DNA of 64,000 nucleotides. Origin: Betaproteobacteria bacterium. Lineage in GTDB: Bacteria > Pseudomonadota > Gammaproteobacteria > Burkholderiales > Thiobacillaceae. The DNA is taken from positions 22,517-86,516 of the forward strand of contig JAIFKV010000012.1 in NCBI GenBank assembly GCA_020049415.1. The letters are read 5' to 3'. Under the pieces are notes generated by a model, which was not told the DNA's origin, did no database searches, and worked only from the letters and a program-made list of their open reading frames with translations. Below are positions 1 through 9,547 of this stretch, in pieces; within the stretch, counting starts at the first letter, position 1, and each line of letters begins with the position of its first letter. The position numbers and the translations under genes were made by a program.

Positions 1-498
1 GCTGATGCCGAAGCGCGTCTGGAGGCGCATCTCGCCGCCAATAGTTGGCCGGATGCGGAACGCCTGGTGCACACCATCAAAGGCTTGGCCAATAGCATTG
101 GCGCTGCTGCGCTGGCATCCATCGGCAAACGCTTCGAAGCGGAATTGCACGACCAGAAAAGTAGTCTGCAAGACATCTTCAAGCAGGCGTTGCGACAGAC
201 CCTCGCCGCCCTGGCCGCCTTCATCGCCAGCGACGTGACTGCCCCCGACGCGACAGAATTGCAGCCGAACTCGCCAGATGCGCTGCTCGATTTATTGCCA
301 GACCTGGCCGCCCACCTCACCGCTTTCACACTACTCTCGCATGAGTTCAAGAGCCATCTCGCGCTGGCCCTGAGCGGTCGCGTAGACGCCAAACTGGCCG
401 ACGAATTGATGCGCCAGATCGACCAGCTTGATTACGATTCGGCCTTGCTGACACTGAATCGAATCACGCGGTTACTGGGCATGAATATCGAGTTTTGA
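1..498 (+). CDS. Hybrid sensor histidine kinase, C-terminal HPt domain (5' truncated)
   Basis: Open from the first base of the window, so only the last 165 codons are present. The visible part is a histidine phosphotransfer (HPt) domain: the motif VHTIKGLA places the phospho-accepting His at codon 24 (bases 70-72), followed by the helical segment typical of HPt bundles. A second helical stretch follows (visible codons about 80-165) and contains no other motif I recognise. An isolated HPt protein is possible, but an in-frame open start with no initiation region makes the tail of a hybrid kinase/response regulator more likely. In such proteins the HPt relays phosphate from an internal receiver domain to a separate response regulator. 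It converges on the DUF3301 gene with 29 bases between the stops. Confidence 0.75.
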   Translation, partial: ADAEARLEAHLAANSWPDAERLVHTIKGLANSIGAAALASIGKRFEAELHDQKSSLQDIFKQALRQTLAALAAFIASDVTAPDATELQPNSPDALLDLLPDLAAHLTAFTLLSHEFKSHLALALSGRVDAKLADELMRQIDQLDYDSALLTLNRITRLLGMNIEF

Positions 499-527
499 CG
501 CCGGCCGAGAGCCGAGGCGAGGAAGTT

Positions 528-827
528 TCAGGCGATCAAATTCGCGGAAAGCACTTTTTCGCCGAGCAGATAGACCCGCCCCGGCTGGCGATCGTCGCCA
601 ATGCTTGAATAATCAAAAGAGTACTCCCGATACAGACGAGCCCGCTGGTTGCCATCCCGGCGCAGCCGCATTCGGCTGAGGGCGACGCTGTCATCGAGGA
701 ATTGCACGCTGGCACGCTCGCATTCCGCCCGTGCGGCGCGCACCGCCAACTCACGTTTCTGCAGGCTGTCCCACCAGAACCAGGCCAGCGCAGCCAAGCC
801 CGCCAGCAACAGCCATTCGGAACTCAT
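528..827 (-). CDS. DUF3301 domain membrane protein
   Basis: A 99-residue protein with one N-terminal membrane segment (about residues 3-18, rich in Leu, Ala and Trp), then a basic region and a C-terminal part with aromatic and charged residues. Length and layout fit the DUF3301 family, small single-pass proteins of unknown function in beta- and gammaproteobacteria. Its ATG overlaps the stop codon of the helicase gene upstream (ATGA), so translation is probably coupled. It is the last gene of the dapA-bamC-MBL-helicase run. The family call is from memory of the pattern. No function can be assigned. Confidence 0.7.
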   Translation of the reverse strand: MSSEWLLLAGLAALAWFWWDSLQKRELAVRAARAECERASVQFLDDSVALSRMRLRRDGNQRARLYREYSFDYSSIGDDRQPGRVYLLGEKVLSANLIA

Positions 828-2200
828 GCTGGCGTTGCTACGGTTGGCGTGGGTTCAACCTGATTGGCGGGCGGCAACAGCAAAGCACAGACCGGTTCGG
901 CCCGAGTCCGACCAAACCGCTGACTGAACGGGCCCTTGGTTTCGCTCGACACGGTGGCCGGCATGATGCTGGTAGCGATGGCGCGCACCGGCGGCGGCGC
1001 TGTTTCGGGTAGCGGCGTTGCTTTCAGATCACGCTTGATAAAACGTTCGATACCGGCAAGCAGACGCTCTTCGTCCGGCGCGCACAGCGAAACTGCCAGG
1101 CCGGATGCGCCGGCGCGACCAGTGCGACCAATGCGATGAACATAGTCTTCCGGCGCATAGGGCAATTCGTAATTCACCACGCAAGGCAGTTCGACAATAT
1201 CAAGACCGCGGGCGGCAATGTCGGTAGCGACCAGATATTGCACCTTGCCCTGTTTGAAACCTTCCAGTGCGGCAAGACGTTCAACCTGGGCCTTGTCGCC
1301 ATGAATGATGGCGGCCTTGATGCCGCGCTTTTGCAAACGATGCCCCACCTTGTCGGCACAGACTTTGGTGCGCGTAAATACCAGCACCTGGGCGATATCG
1401 CGGCTATTGACGACTTGCACCAAGGCATCCAGCTTGTTTTCTTCCTTGACCTTGTGCACCAGTTGCTCGACGTTATCGGCCGAAGTGTTACGTTTCGCAA
1501 CTTCGACCTTCAACGGGTTCTGCAGGAAACTGCGCGCCAGACCTACGATGTTGTCGTCGAAGGTGGCCGAGAACAGCAGGGTCTGCCGTTTCGTCGGCAG
1601 AAAATCCAGAATGCGCTTCAGGTCGGGCAGGAAGCCCATGTCGAGCATGCGATCCGCCTCGTCCAGCACCAGAAACTGCACCTGCGACAACAACACCCCC
1701 CGACTGTTGGCGTGATCGAGCAGGCGACCGGGAGTGGCGACCAGGATTTCGACGCCGCCACGCAGATCGGCCAACTGCGCTTTCATATCCACGCCACCAA
1801 ATACGACCGTGCTGCGTAATGCAAGATGCTTGTTGTATCCAACCACGCTCTCATGCACCTGAATCGCCAGTTCCCGCGTTGGCGTCAGCACCAGCGCGCG
1901 CACTGGATGCCGTGCCGGCGAAGCGCTGGCGTTGGCGTGTGGCACCATCTTTTGCAGCAAGGGCAGCACGAACGCCGCCGTCTTGCCGGTGCCGGTCTGC
2001 GCCTGCGCCATCAGGTCTCGGCCGGCCAGCACCAGCGGAATAGCCTGTTGCTGAATCGGCGTCGGTATCACGTAGCCCATCTCTTTGACCGCCGCGAGGA
2101 TGGGCGCGGCCAAGCCGAGTTCGTCGAAGCTGGAGGCAACTTCAAGCGCCGGGGTGGTTTCCGGGACAATCGCCCGGACGATCTCTTTACTTGCTTCCAT
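824..2200 (-). CDS. DEAD-box ATP-dependent RNA helicase, RhlE-like
   Basis: A 458-residue SF2 helicase that unwinds RNA duplexes at the cost of ATP. Visible motifs: Q motif with an upstream Phe (about residues 25-52), motif I AQTGTGKT (67-74), PTREL (108-112), TPGR (156-159), DEAD (180-183), SAT (211-213), and motif [10 protein letters not shown] in the second RecA domain. The C-terminal tail is Pro/Ala-rich and poorly conserved, as in RhlE-type helicases. The frame stays open to 2263, but the ATG at 2200 is the better start: its first base is the last base of the stop of the MBL gene (TGATG), and the product then begins just before the helicase fold. RNA degradation, ribosome assembly or cold response are family roles, not shown here. 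Confidence 0.93.
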   Translation of the reverse strand: MEASKEIVRAIVPETTPALEVASSFDELGLAAPILAAVKEMGYVIPTPIQQQAIPLVLAGRDLMAQAQTGTGKTAAFVLPLLQKMVPHANASASPARHPVRALVLTPTRELAIQVHESVVGYNKHLALRSTVVFGGVDMKAQLADLRGGVEILVATPGRLLDHANSRGVLLSQVQFLVLDEADRMLDMGFLPDLKRILDFLPTKRQTLLFSATFDDNIVGLARSFLQNPLKVEVAKRNTSADNVEQLVHKVKEENKLDALVQVVNSRDIAQVLVFTRTKVCADKVGHRLQKRGIKAAIIHGDKAQVERLAALEGFKQGKVQYLVATDIAARGLDIVELPCVVNYELPYAPEDYVHRIGRTGRAGASGLAVSLCAPDEERLLAGIERFIKRDLKATPLPETAPPPVRAIATSIMPATVSSETKGPFSQRFGRTRAEPVCALLLPPANQVEPTPTVATPA

Positions 2201-2964
2201 CAGATTTCCCGCCAATCGAGTCCAGTTTCCTGATCGGCGACGCCGATCCAGTCGTGCGCGCAACCAAGCGCCCCCGCCAACGCAGCACGAGCGAGTTCGG
2301 GTGCGTTGTTCTCCGCCGACATATGCGCCGCAACCACATGCTTGAGGCCGCTGCCCGCGATCGCTTGCAGCAGTGTCGCCGCGGCGGCGTTGTCGAGATG
2401 GCCGTGACGCCCGAGGATGCGCTGCTTCAACGCGACAGGGTAATGCCCCGCCTCAAGTCGAGCCACATCGTGGTTGCATTCCAGCGCCAACGCTTCACAC
2501 CCGTTCAGCACCTTTTTCATATACGGGGTGACATGGCCCGCATCGGTCAGCAAGCCGAATCGCCGAGCCCCGTCGGAGAATACAAATTGCACCGGCTCAC
2601 GCGCATCGTGCGGCACCGGGTAAGGCGTAATTTCCATATCTCCAACAACAAATGCAGCCTGGCCTTCGATCAGGGTCACCGAAAGCGGGGCTTTATCCGT
2701 CGCTTCGAGCATGGCATGCGTACCGTGTGAGAGCCACACCGAACAGCGCGCCAGACTCGCCACCTTGGCAACGCCGCGACCATGATCGCTATGTTCATGC
2801 GTCACCAGAATGGCGTTCAGGTCACTCACCTCCAAACCAAGACGCGCCAACCGCTTGCCGGTTTCACGCGGGCCAAAGCCGCAATCGACCATGATGCGGG
2901 TGCCTCCGACTTCGACCAGCCAGGCATTGCCCTTGCTGCCACTGCCGAGGCATCCGAAGCGCAT
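2200..2964 (-). CDS. MBL-fold metallo-hydrolase, YycJ/WalJ-like
   Basis: A 254-residue metallo-beta-lactamase-fold hydrolase. The metal-binding motif THEHSDH is at residues 55-61 (ligands H56, H58, D60, H61), with later fold motifs including a C-terminal AAHMS His. The N-terminal [11 protein letters not shown] segment is characteristic of the YycJ group of MBL hydrolases, some of which are reported to act on DNA. It starts at 2964, just beside the bamC stop, and its stop overlaps the helicase start, so it lies in the middle of a tightly packed operon. The substrate is unknown. Confidence 0.88.
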   Translation of the reverse strand: MRFGCLGSGSKGNAWLVEVGGTRIMVDCGFGPRETGKRLARLGLEVSDLNAILVTHEHSDHGRGVAKVASLARCSVWLSHGTHAMLEATDKAPLSVTLIEGQAAFVVGDMEITPYPVPHDAREPVQFVFSDGARRFGLLTDAGHVTPYMKKVLNGCEALALECNHDVARLEAGHYPVALKQRILGRHGHLDNAAAATLLQAIAGSGLKHVVAAHMSAENNAPELARAALAGALGCAHDWIGVADQETGLDWREI

Positions 2965-4106
2965 TATTTGAGTTGCTCGAACAACAGACTGGCGATGCGT
3001 TTGCCGGTCTCGTTAGTGGCTGGCGCGCCATCGTCCATATAGACGGCAAGCGCAGTATCCGCGTCACTACCTTTCAGACGCACCTGGTAGCGCAACGCCT
3101 GGGTCTTCGCCTCAGCCGAACTCCAGAAAGCCAGCTTTGACAGGAAGCTCTTTTCCTTCCTGGCACCCGCTTCGGGATCGGAATAACGGACGAAATAAAT
3201 GCCCCCGGCGCGATCCCGATCTTCCACCACGAATCCGATGCGATCGAGCGCAAGGCCAACTCGGCGCCAGGCGCGGTCGAACGATTCTGGCAAGTTGAGA
3301 CCAGGCGCGGCATCTGGATTCTTGATCTGTACAGCCTGCGGCGGCGCTGATTTGTCGGCAATCAAACGCTGCGCGCGCGTTTCTTCAGCCCCGAAGCGCA
3401 CCATCAAGCGACGCAGCATTTCCGCTTCCAGTTCCGGATTGGCCGGACTCGGTTGCCAGATCGTGCGCCCCTGCCCCTGATCACCACCGCCTTGGGTGCC
3501 CTCGAAAACCTCGACCATACCGCGATGGCTGATATAGATTTCGGTCCGGCCATCGGCGGCAGTTTCCAGGCGGGTGCGAAATTTATCGCGCTCGGCGGTG
3601 GAATAAAGGCTATCCAACGCTTTGCCCAGGAAGCCGCGCACCCCATCTTGCGGCAATTTGGCGCGATTTTCCGCCCAGTCGGTTTCCAGTACGCCCGCTT
3701 CCGGCAATTCAACGCCGATGATGAAACCCAACTCTTGCCAAAAATCTTTCACCACCGGCCAGACTTCGTCAGCCGGCGCTTGCACCACCAGCCAGCGCTG
3801 GCCGCCAGCCCGCTCGATGCCGACCTTGTCGATAACCGGCAACAGCGCTTGCGCGCCCGGCATTTTCGGCTTGCCAGCGCGCTCCTGGTCGTAGGTAGAG
3901 TAAGTCGCCGCACCCTTGGGAACGATATCCGGCACCGCAAAACGCGTATCCCCCTCTGGCATCACCAGATCGGGCGGCGCTTCCAGGCTCGGTAGTTTGC
4001 CCGCTGATTTGTAGTCGATCTTCTTGCCCTCGAACATTGAACAGCCACTGGCGGATACAGCCAGCGCGATCAGTGCGACCAGGTTACGCGAGGTGGAAAT
4101 TTTCAT
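2964..4106 (-). CDS. bamC: Outer membrane assembly lipoprotein BamC
   Basis: A 380-residue lipoprotein of the BAM complex, which inserts beta-barrel proteins into the outer membrane. The N-terminal signal peptide ends in a lipobox, SASGC, with the lipidated Cys at residue 22. An unstructured stretch follows with a conserved [21 protein letters not shown] segment, and then two helix-grip domains (about residues 90-210 and 260-375). The ATG overlaps the dapA stop (ATGA). The dapA-bamC order is a well-known proteobacterial arrangement and supports the call. Confidence 0.92.
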   Translation of the reverse strand: MKISTSRNLVALIALAVSASGCSMFEGKKIDYKSAGKLPSLEAPPDLVMPEGDTRFAVPDIVPKGAATYSTYDQERAGKPKMPGAQALLPVIDKVGIERAGGQRWLVVQAPADEVWPVVKDFWQELGFIIGVELPEAGVLETDWAENRAKLPQDGVRGFLGKALDSLYSTAERDKFRTRLETAADGRTEIYISHRGMVEVFEGTQGGGDQGQGRTIWQPSPANPELEAEMLRRLMVRFGAEETRAQRLIADKSAPPQAVQIKNPDAAPGLNLPESFDRAWRRVGLALDRIGFVVEDRDRAGGIYFVRYSDPEAGARKEKSFLSKLAFWSSAEAKTQALRYQVRLKGSDADTALAVYMDDGAPATNETGKRIASLLFEQLK

Positions 4107-4978
4107 AACGAACCGGCTTCCTTCAGGGCAACACGCAAGGTGTCATGGTAAGCGTCAGACAACGGAACCAGCGGCAGACGGATGCCGAGTTCGATATGCC
4201 CCATCTCGGCAAGCGCCCATTTGACGGGGATCGGATTGGCTTCGACAAACAATTTTTGATGCAACCCAAGCAATTGAAAGTTGATTTCGCGGGCGCGGGG
4301 CAGATCGCCGCCAAGCGCGGCGACGCACATTTCATGCATCAGCCTGGGCGCCACATTGCTGGTAACCGAAATGACCCCCTTGGCGCCCAGCAGCATCAAA
4401 ACCATGCCGCTGGCATCGTCACCGCTGTAGACCGCGAAAGAGGCAGGCGCGGCTTTCAGCAAGGCGGAACCGCGCTCGATATTGCCGGTTGCATCTTTGA
4501 TACCGACGACACCAGGCAGCTTGGCCAGGCGCAGCGCGGTTTCGTTGGAGATATCGGCAACGGTGCGGCCCGGCACGTTGTAGAGAATCAAGGGCAGATC
4601 AACCGCTTCGGCAATCGCTTTGAAGTGCCGATAGAGCCCTTCCTGCGTCGGCTTGTTGTAATAAGGCGCAACCGAAAGACCGGCTGCCGCGCCGGCTGCC
4701 TTGGCGCATCGCGTCAGCTCGATCGCTTCCGCGGTGGAATTGGCGCCGGTGCCGGCGATCACGGGAACACGTCCGGCGGACTGCTCAACGGCTACACGGA
4801 TCAGCACGCAGTGCTCATCCATGTCTACCGTGGGCGATTCGCCGGTGGTGCCAACGATGACCAGACCATCGGTGCCTTGATCGATGTGCCAATCGATCAG
4901 CGCTTGAAAGCGCGGCATATCAAGAGACCCATCAGCGAGCATGGGGGTAACAAGGGCGACAAGGCTGCCAGTGAACAT
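4103..4978 (-). CDS. dapA: 4-hydroxy-tetrahydrodipicolinate synthase
   Basis: A 291-residue TIM-barrel lyase that condenses pyruvate with aspartate semialdehyde, the first committed step of lysine and meso-diaminopimelate synthesis. All key residues are present and fall at the numbers used for the E. coli enzyme: GTTGE at 43-47, Tyr107, Tyr133, Arg138, and the Schiff-base Lys161 in GIKDATGN. It is the first gene of the minus-strand run dapA-bamC-MBL-helicase-DUF3301. A 76-base gap separates its start from the fliR stop upstream, so a promoter may lie there, but I see no clear consensus. Confidence 0.97.
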   Translation of the reverse strand: MFTGSLVALVTPMLADGSLDMPRFQALIDWHIDQGTDGLVIVGTTGESPTVDMDEHCVLIRVAVEQSAGRVPVIAGTGANSTAEAIELTRCAKAAGAAAGLSVAPYYNKPTQEGLYRHFKAIAEAVDLPLILYNVPGRTVADISNETALRLAKLPGVVGIKDATGNIERGSALLKAAPASFAVYSGDDASGMVLMLLGAKGVISVTSNVAPRLMHEMCVAALGGDLPRAREINFQLLGLHQKLFVEANPIPVKWALAEMGHIELGIRLPLVPLSDAYHDTLRVALKEAGSL

Positions 4979-5054
4979 GGCGATAGGGATTCGTTAAAAA
5001 AACAGGATTTTAGCCGAAACCGGCCTTGGCAACCCTGCCGCTTGACGTCCGCCC

Positions 5055-5840
5055 CTAAAACCCCGCCACACCGCGCATTGCATTGGCCCCCATTTCCACC
5101 GCTTGCATCCAGAATCGATCCAGTCGGGCCGGCAGATAGGCCAGCATCAGATAAAGAACCAGAAAACCCGCACCCAACGTCAACGGGAATCCAATCGCAA
5201 AGATGTTCAATTGCGGCGAAGCGCGCGACATCATGCCTATCGTCAAATTGGTTGCCAGCAGCGCAGCGGTAACCGGCAAAGAAATATGCAGACCGACCGC
5301 GAACAAGGTTTCGCCCCAATGCACCAGCATGGCAAAGCCGCCCGCCGACAAGGTGGCGCCAATGGGGATTTCCTGAAAACTCTGCGCCAAGGCAACGATA
5401 ACCATGTGATGGCCATTGAATGCAAACAGGATCAAGGTGGCGGTGAGTACCAGAAATTGAGCAACCACCTGGGTTTGCGCGCCATTGATCGGGTCGAACA
5501 GGGTCGCAAATGAAAGCCCCATTTGCAGTCCGATCAGCTGGCCGGCAAATTCAACCGCCGAAAAAACAATCCGCACGCTGAAACCCAATGCGGTGCCGAT
5601 GGCGATCTGTTGCAGCAAAATCAAGATGCCATCGCCAGAGGCAAGCCGTACGGACGTATCGGTCGGCAAGATCGGAATGACCGCCACGGCAAGCGCCATC
5701 GCCAGGATGACCCGCGCCCGCGCCGGCACCGCCCGGTTGCCGAGCAAGGGGTCCAGCGACAACCAGGCCAGAATGCGAACAAAAGGAAAAAAAAACAGCG
5801 CCAGCATTGCATCCAGATCGGTCGACGAGATGGTGTACAT
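5055..5840 (-). CDS. fliR: Flagellar biosynthesis protein FliR
   Basis: A 261-residue integral membrane protein with about six hydrophobic segments. FliR is part of the FliPQR export gate through which flagellar axial proteins pass. The N-terminus (VRILAWLSLDPLLGNRAVP) and the motif GLQMGLSFATLFDP are characteristic. It follows fliQ with a 14-base gap and is the last gene of the fliL-R run. No flhB or flhA follows; dapA comes next. Confidence 0.95.
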   Translation of the reverse strand: MYTISSTDLDAMLALFFFPFVRILAWLSLDPLLGNRAVPARARVILAMALAVAVIPILPTDTSVRLASGDGILILLQQIAIGTALGFSVRIVFSAVEFAGQLIGLQMGLSFATLFDPINGAQTQVVAQFLVLTATLILFAFNGHHMVIVALAQSFQEIPIGATLSAGGFAMLVHWGETLFAVGLHISLPVTAALLATNLTIGMMSRASPQLNIFAIGFPLTLGAGFLVLYLMLAYLPARLDRFWMQAVEMGANAMRGVAGF

Positions 5841-5854
5841 GGGCGTCGAGGCCC

Positions 5855-6124
5855 TTATCCAACCAGAGTCGGGATGCTGCCGATCAGGCGGACGATGAAA
5901 TCAACCAGCAATTGCAAAGTCCAGGGACCGGTCACCACCAGCACGACAAACATCACCAGAATTTTTGGGATGAAAGTCAACGTCATTTCATTGATCTGGG
6001 TCGCTGCCTGAAAAATGGAAATCAGCAAACCCGTCAACAAAGACGCCAGCAACATCGGACCGGCAGCCAGCATGGCGACTTCCAATGCCTGACGCACAAT
6101 GGCGATGACGGTGTCGGGGGTCAT
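5855..6124 (-). CDS. fliQ: Flagellar biosynthesis protein FliQ
   Basis: An 89-residue protein with two transmembrane helices, the usual size for FliQ. It contains the VRQALEVAMLAAGPMLLASL and FIPKILVMFVVL segments typical of the family. It assembles with FliP and FliR in the export gate. Its start overlaps the fliP stop by four bases (ATGA), indicating coupled translation. Confidence 0.95.
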   Translation of the reverse strand: MTPDTVIAIVRQALEVAMLAAGPMLLASLLTGLLISIFQAATQINEMTLTFIPKILVMFVVLVVTGPWTLQLLVDFIVRLIGSIPTLVG

Positions 6125-6873
6125 ATCGCGAAAGTCTGTACCAACGAGGCGATGAGCAGATTCCAGCCATCCGCCAGTACAAACAGCATGATCTTGAACG
6201 GCAATGAAATCAGCACCGGCGACAGCATCATCATACCCATCGACATCAACACACTGGCGACCACCATATCGATGATCAAAAAAGGAATAAATACGATGAA
6301 GCCAATCTGAAACGCGGTCTTCAACTCACTGATGATGTAGGCGGGAACCAGCACCTTGAGCGGCGTTTCCTCAGGCGTGTTGAGCGGCGGCACCTTCGCC
6401 AGTCCGATGAAGAGGGCAAGATCTTCTTGCCGCGTCTGCTTCAGCATGAATGACTTCAACGGCTGCACGCCGAGATCGGCGGCTTCAACCAGGCTGATCT
6501 TGTTGTCCGAGTATGGCTTCCATGCAGTGTCGTAAATTTTATCGAACACCGGCGCCATGATAAAAAAAGTCAGAAACAGGGAAAGCCCGACGATGACCTG
6601 GTTCGGCGGCGCATTCATCGTTCCCATGGCTTGCCGCAGCAAGGAAAGCACAATCACGATGCGGGTGAAGGCGGTCATCATCAACAACGCCGCTGGCAAG
6701 AAAGTCAGCGCCGTCAACAGCAACAGCGCTTCGATGCTGAAGGTGTAATTGGTCGAACCCGCAGCGCCGGGCGTGCTTGAAAATGCGGGAATACCGGGCG
6801 CCGCAAGCGCTATCCCAGGCAACAAAGCGAACAATAAAAACAGACAAATCAAGCGCGACGCAAAAGGCCTCAT
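6121..6873 (-). CDS. fliP: Flagellar biosynthesis protein FliP
   Basis: A 250-residue export-gate protein. The N-terminus (residues 1-25) is a cleavable signal peptide ending in IALAAPG, followed by the conserved segments LLTALTFLPAALLMMTAF, RIVIVLSLLRQAMGT, PPNQV and a C-terminal membrane pair with VASVLMSMGMMMLSP. The open frame runs upstream to 7020, but the ATG at 6873 gives the standard FliP length and puts the signal peptide at the N-terminus, and the longer form would run deep into fliO. The start lies 17 bases after the fliO stop. Confidence 0.95.
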   Translation of the reverse strand: MRPFASRLICLFLLFALLPGIALAAPGIPAFSSTPGAAGSTNYTFSIEALLLLTALTFLPAALLMMTAFTRIVIVLSLLRQAMGTMNAPPNQVIVGLSLFLTFFIMAPVFDKIYDTAWKPYSDNKISLVEAADLGVQPLKSFMLKQTRQEDLALFIGLAKVPPLNTPEETPLKVLVPAYIISELKTAFQIGFIVFIPFLIIDMVVASVLMSMGMMMLSPVLISLPFKIMLFVLADGWNLLIASLVQTFAI

Positions 6874-6889
6874 GGCGGCATCAACCCGT

Positions 6890-7327
6890 TCAATGCTGGC
6901 GTTTCGAGACAAGCTCCTTGAGCTTTTCGGCGAAACCGGGAGTAGCGGCGAGCGTGTCATTCGGCGTAAAACCTTCAGGTCGAGGCAAACTATGCAACGT
7001 GCTGACCTGGCCGCCGCCAACCCCTAGCAGCAACCAGGTTTCCCCCACTTCAACCACCACCAGTCGCTCGCGCGGCCCCAACATAATGCCGCCAACGATT
7101 TTAACGGCGCCCTGAGCGACAGACTGTCCGGGAGAAAATCGGCGCAAGAACCAGAAGAAGGCAGCCAATGCGGCGAGCACCATCGCCAGCCCCAACAAGC
7201 CTTGCAACAATGCGCCGGAAGTCGATGCGGCGGGTAACTCGGTCGCCGCCATCGCCATTGGAGAGGCGAGCGTAATGAACGCAAAAATGGCCGATGGCCC
7301 TTTGCGGAGTAACAAACAGGCATTCAT
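6890..7327 (-). CDS. fliO: Flagellar biosynthesis protein FliO
   Basis: A 145-residue protein with an N-terminal signal or membrane segment (residues 10-28), a second membrane helix (about 42-63) and a short cytoplasmic domain with the FliO signature IMLGPRERLVVVEVGETWLLLGV. FliO helps assemble or stabilise FliP. Sequence conservation in the family is low, so the position between fliN and fliP is a large part of the evidence. The start is the ATG at 7327; another ATG at 7323 is out of frame. Confidence 0.9.
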   Translation of the reverse strand: MNACLLLRKGPSAIFAFITLASPMAMAATELPAASTSGALLQGLLGLAMVLAALAAFFWFLRRFSPGQSVAQGAVKIVGGIMLGPRERLVVVEVGETWLLLGVGGGQVSTLHSLPRPEGFTPNDTLAATPGFAEKLKELVSKRQH

Positions 7328-7350
7328 CGTTTATTTTTCAAGCGGCAATT

Positions 7351-7848
7351 TCAACGATTCAACCGGCGCAGACGCTCAGCCGGACTGATGATGTCGGTCA
7401 AACGAATGCCGAATTTATCGTTGACCACGACAACTTCGCCCTGCGCGATCAAACAACCGTTCACCAGTACGTCCATCGGCTGCCCAGCCAAACCATCAAG
7501 TTCAACCACTGAACCCTGCGCCAACTGCAACAAATTACGTATGGCGATCTTGGTACGGCCCAATTCGACATTCAGCTGAACCGGGATATCGAGAATCAAG
7601 TCGAGATTATTGGCCGCCGGTTGCACGTTGTCGGCGCTCAGATTCTGAAATATCTGCGCCGGCTGAGGTTGCGGAGCGGCGGTATGACTTGCGCCCGCCA
7701 TCGCCTGATCGGCAGCTTCTTGTTCGGCTAGCGCCGCCCCCCAATCGGCATCGGCGTCACCCGTTGCGGCGGTTTCCTGCTCGGCCAAAGCGGATGCCCA
7801 ATCATCGGCAGAAATATCTTCTTCCTGTTTTTGCGCATCTTCGCTCAT
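7351..7848 (-). CDS. fliN: Flagellar motor switch protein FliN
   Basis: A 165-residue protein. The C-terminal SpoA domain (about residues 85-160) has the signature NLDLILDIPVQLNVELGRT and later VVVNDKFGIRLTDI. The N-terminal half is acidic and Ala/Glu-rich with two near-repeats around ADDWASALAEQE and ADWGAALAEQE (residues about 13-48), which is longer than minimal FliN. FliN forms the C-ring with FliM and FliG and binds the export ATPase complex. Its ATG shares a base with the fliM stop (TAATG). Confidence 0.95.
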   Translation of the reverse strand: MSEDAQKQEEDISADDWASALAEQETAATGDADADWGAALAEQEAADQAMAGASHTAAPQPQPAQIFQNLSADNVQPAANNLDLILDIPVQLNVELGRTKIAIRNLLQLAQGSVVELDGLAGQPMDVLVNGCLIAQGEVVVVNDKFGIRLTDIISPAERLRRLNR

Positions 7849-8843
7849 TACTTGCTCCCCGCGCAGGAGACACGCTCCTGGCCCTGCAATATGCGATCAA
7901 CCTTGAGCGCCAACTGGCCGTTCTTCTGGCCATACTTGCAGCGGAATAGCGGCACGCCATCGACTTGGGCGATTACGGCTTCAGGCACATCCAGGGAAAT
8001 CACATCACCCACCTTGAGATCGATTATCTGACGCAGTGTTACCGGGGCATGACCAAGATTAGCCACCAGCTCGACTTCCGCATCTTGCACTTGCAATGAC
8101 ATTTGCGACACCCATCGCTCGTCCGCTTCAGCGCGATCGGCCTGCATGCTGCTGGTGAGTTGATCACGAATAGGCTCAATCATACTGTAGGGCATGCAGA
8201 CGTGAAAATCGCCGCCCCCCGCGCCTAACTCGATATTGAATGTACTGACCACCACCACCTCGGTCGGCGTGGCGATATTGGCGAACTGGGTGTTCATCTC
8301 GGAGCGAATAAATTCGAACTGAACCGGGTAAATACTCTCCCAGGCCTTGCGCATTTCCTCGAACACGACTTCCAGAATTTTTTTGATGATGCGCTGTTCT
8401 GTCGGCGTGAAATCGCGCCCCTCGACGCGCATGTGCTGCCGCCCATCGCCGCCAAACAGATTATCCACCACCAGAAAAACCAGATTCGGGTCCAGCACAA
8501 ACAATGCGGTGCCACGCATCGGGGAGATATGCACCATGTTCAAATTGGTGGGCACCACCAGGTTGCGAACAAATTCGCTGTACTTGATGACGGTCACCGG
8601 CGCTACCGATATTTCGGCGGTGCGGCGAATCAGATTGAACAGACCGATACGGAAATTACGCGCAAATCGCTCATTGATAATTTCCAGTGTGGGCATGCGC
8701 CCACGCACGATGCGTTCCTGACGCCCGATATCGTAGGCGCGAACGTTACCAACGCTCTCTTCTGCCGCAGCTTCCTCGGACTCGCCGGTGACTCCGCGCA
8801 GGAGTGCGTCAACTTCTTCCTGGGAAAGAATGTCGTCCGCCAC
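7848..8843 (-). CDS. fliM: Flagellar motor switch protein FliM
   Basis: A 331-residue switch protein. Residues 1-16 (MADDILSQEEVDALLR) are the N-terminal helix that binds phospho-CheY. A middle CheC-like domain (about 45-230) contains RGRMPTLEIINERFARNFR, and a C-terminal SpoA domain (about 250-325) follows. It controls rotation direction at the base of the flagellum. It follows fliL by 14 bases. Confidence 0.97.
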   Translation of the reverse strand: MADDILSQEEVDALLRGVTGESEEAAAEESVGNVRAYDIGRQERIVRGRMPTLEIINERFARNFRIGLFNLIRRTAEISVAPVTVIKYSEFVRNLVVPTNLNMVHISPMRGTALFVLDPNLVFLVVDNLFGGDGRQHMRVEGRDFTPTEQRIIKKILEVVFEEMRKAWESIYPVQFEFIRSEMNTQFANIATPTEVVVVSTFNIELGAGGGDFHVCMPYSMIEPIRDQLTSSMQADRAEADERWVSQMSLQVQDAEVELVANLGHAPVTLRQIIDLKVGDVISLDVPEAVIAQVDGVPLFRCKYGQKNGQLALKVDRILQGQERVSCAGSK

Positions 8844-8857
8844 GTGACTCCTGTCAG

Positions 8858-9385
8858 CTACTGGATGATGAAAGCTCCGAACAAGACTTTTTTGACACCC
8901 TTCGATGCCTTCTTGACGCCCAATACGGTATTGATCTGCTTCTGTATTTCAATTGCCAACTTATCCTTACCCTCCGGCATCGAGAGTTCTTCAGCAGTCT
9001 TGCTGGTCAACAAACGAAGCAGGGCATCGCGGACCTCAGGCAGGTGCGCATTCATTTTCTCACCCACCTTGGCATCCGCAACCATGAGTTGTATCTCGGT
9101 CTGCAAATAGCTTTCCTGATCAGCGAGATTGACGGTGAATGCTTCAAGCTTGACGTAGATAGGGGCATGGCCTTCACCCTCGTGCCCATCGTCCTCCCCA
9201 TCACTCTCCTCGCCGCCCTCTTCATCCGCATGCTCAGCGGTCTTTTCCGCCGCCGGCTTGCTCAGGAAGAGAAATGCGCCAACGCCACCGCCGATCACCA
9301 GAATGCCGACCAGCGCCAAAATGATGAGTAACTTGCCTTTTTTCTTTGGCGGAGCAACATCCGCCACTGCTTCCTCTTTCGCCAT
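8858..9385 (-). CDS. fliL: Flagellar basal body-associated protein FliL
   Basis: A 175-residue single-pass inner membrane protein. It has a short cytoplasmic N-terminus with Pro-Lys-Lys-Lys, a membrane helix (about residues 18-40), an acidic periplasmic linker rich in Glu, Asp and His (about 50-72), and the FliL domain (about 75-175) with YVKLEAFTVNL and SYLQTEIQLMV. FliL associates with stator units. It is the first gene of the fliL-M-N-O-P-Q-R run. The AT-rich stretch upstream (9386-9480) probably holds its promoter, but no clear sigma-28 or sigma-54 consensus is visible. Confidence 0.93.
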   Translation of the reverse strand: MAKEEAVADVAPPKKKGKLLIILALVGILVIGGGVGAFLFLSKPAAEKTAEHADEEGGEESDGEDDGHEGEGHAPIYVKLEAFTVNLADQESYLQTEIQLMVADAKVGEKMNAHLPEVRDALLRLLTSKTAEELSMPEGKDKLAIEIQKQINTVLGVKKASKGVKKVLFGAFIIQ

Positions 9386-9481
9386 TGCGACCTCGATAAA
9401 GATTACTTAGAGAAATATTAAACAAAAACAGAATGTTCGCTAAAGAAGCTTATGTTCTTTATTACCATCTGACAAGCAAAC

Positions 9482-9513
9482 AAAAAACCCGCCTAACGCT
9501 AGGCGGGTTTTTT
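9482..9513. terminator. Bidirectional rho-independent terminator between fliK and fliL
   Basis: An 8-bp perfect stem (9488-9495 with 9500-9507, CCCGCCTA paired with TAGGCGGG) and a four-base loop ACGC, flanked by six A on the left and six T on the right, so it can stop transcription on either strand. It lies 35 bases past the fliK stop on the minus strand. It therefore separates the exbB-to-fliK run from fliL-R and implies that fliL has its own promoter. Confidence 0.9.
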
Positions 9514-9547
9514 GTCGGAAGGAAAAGAACTCCGATGCCGCGCCAGA

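Noticed and set aside
4145..5272. 375-codon open frame on the plus strand across dapA and into fliR
   Set aside because: Antisense to dapA, which has all catalytic residues, and to the end of fliR. Composition is typical of a shadow frame.
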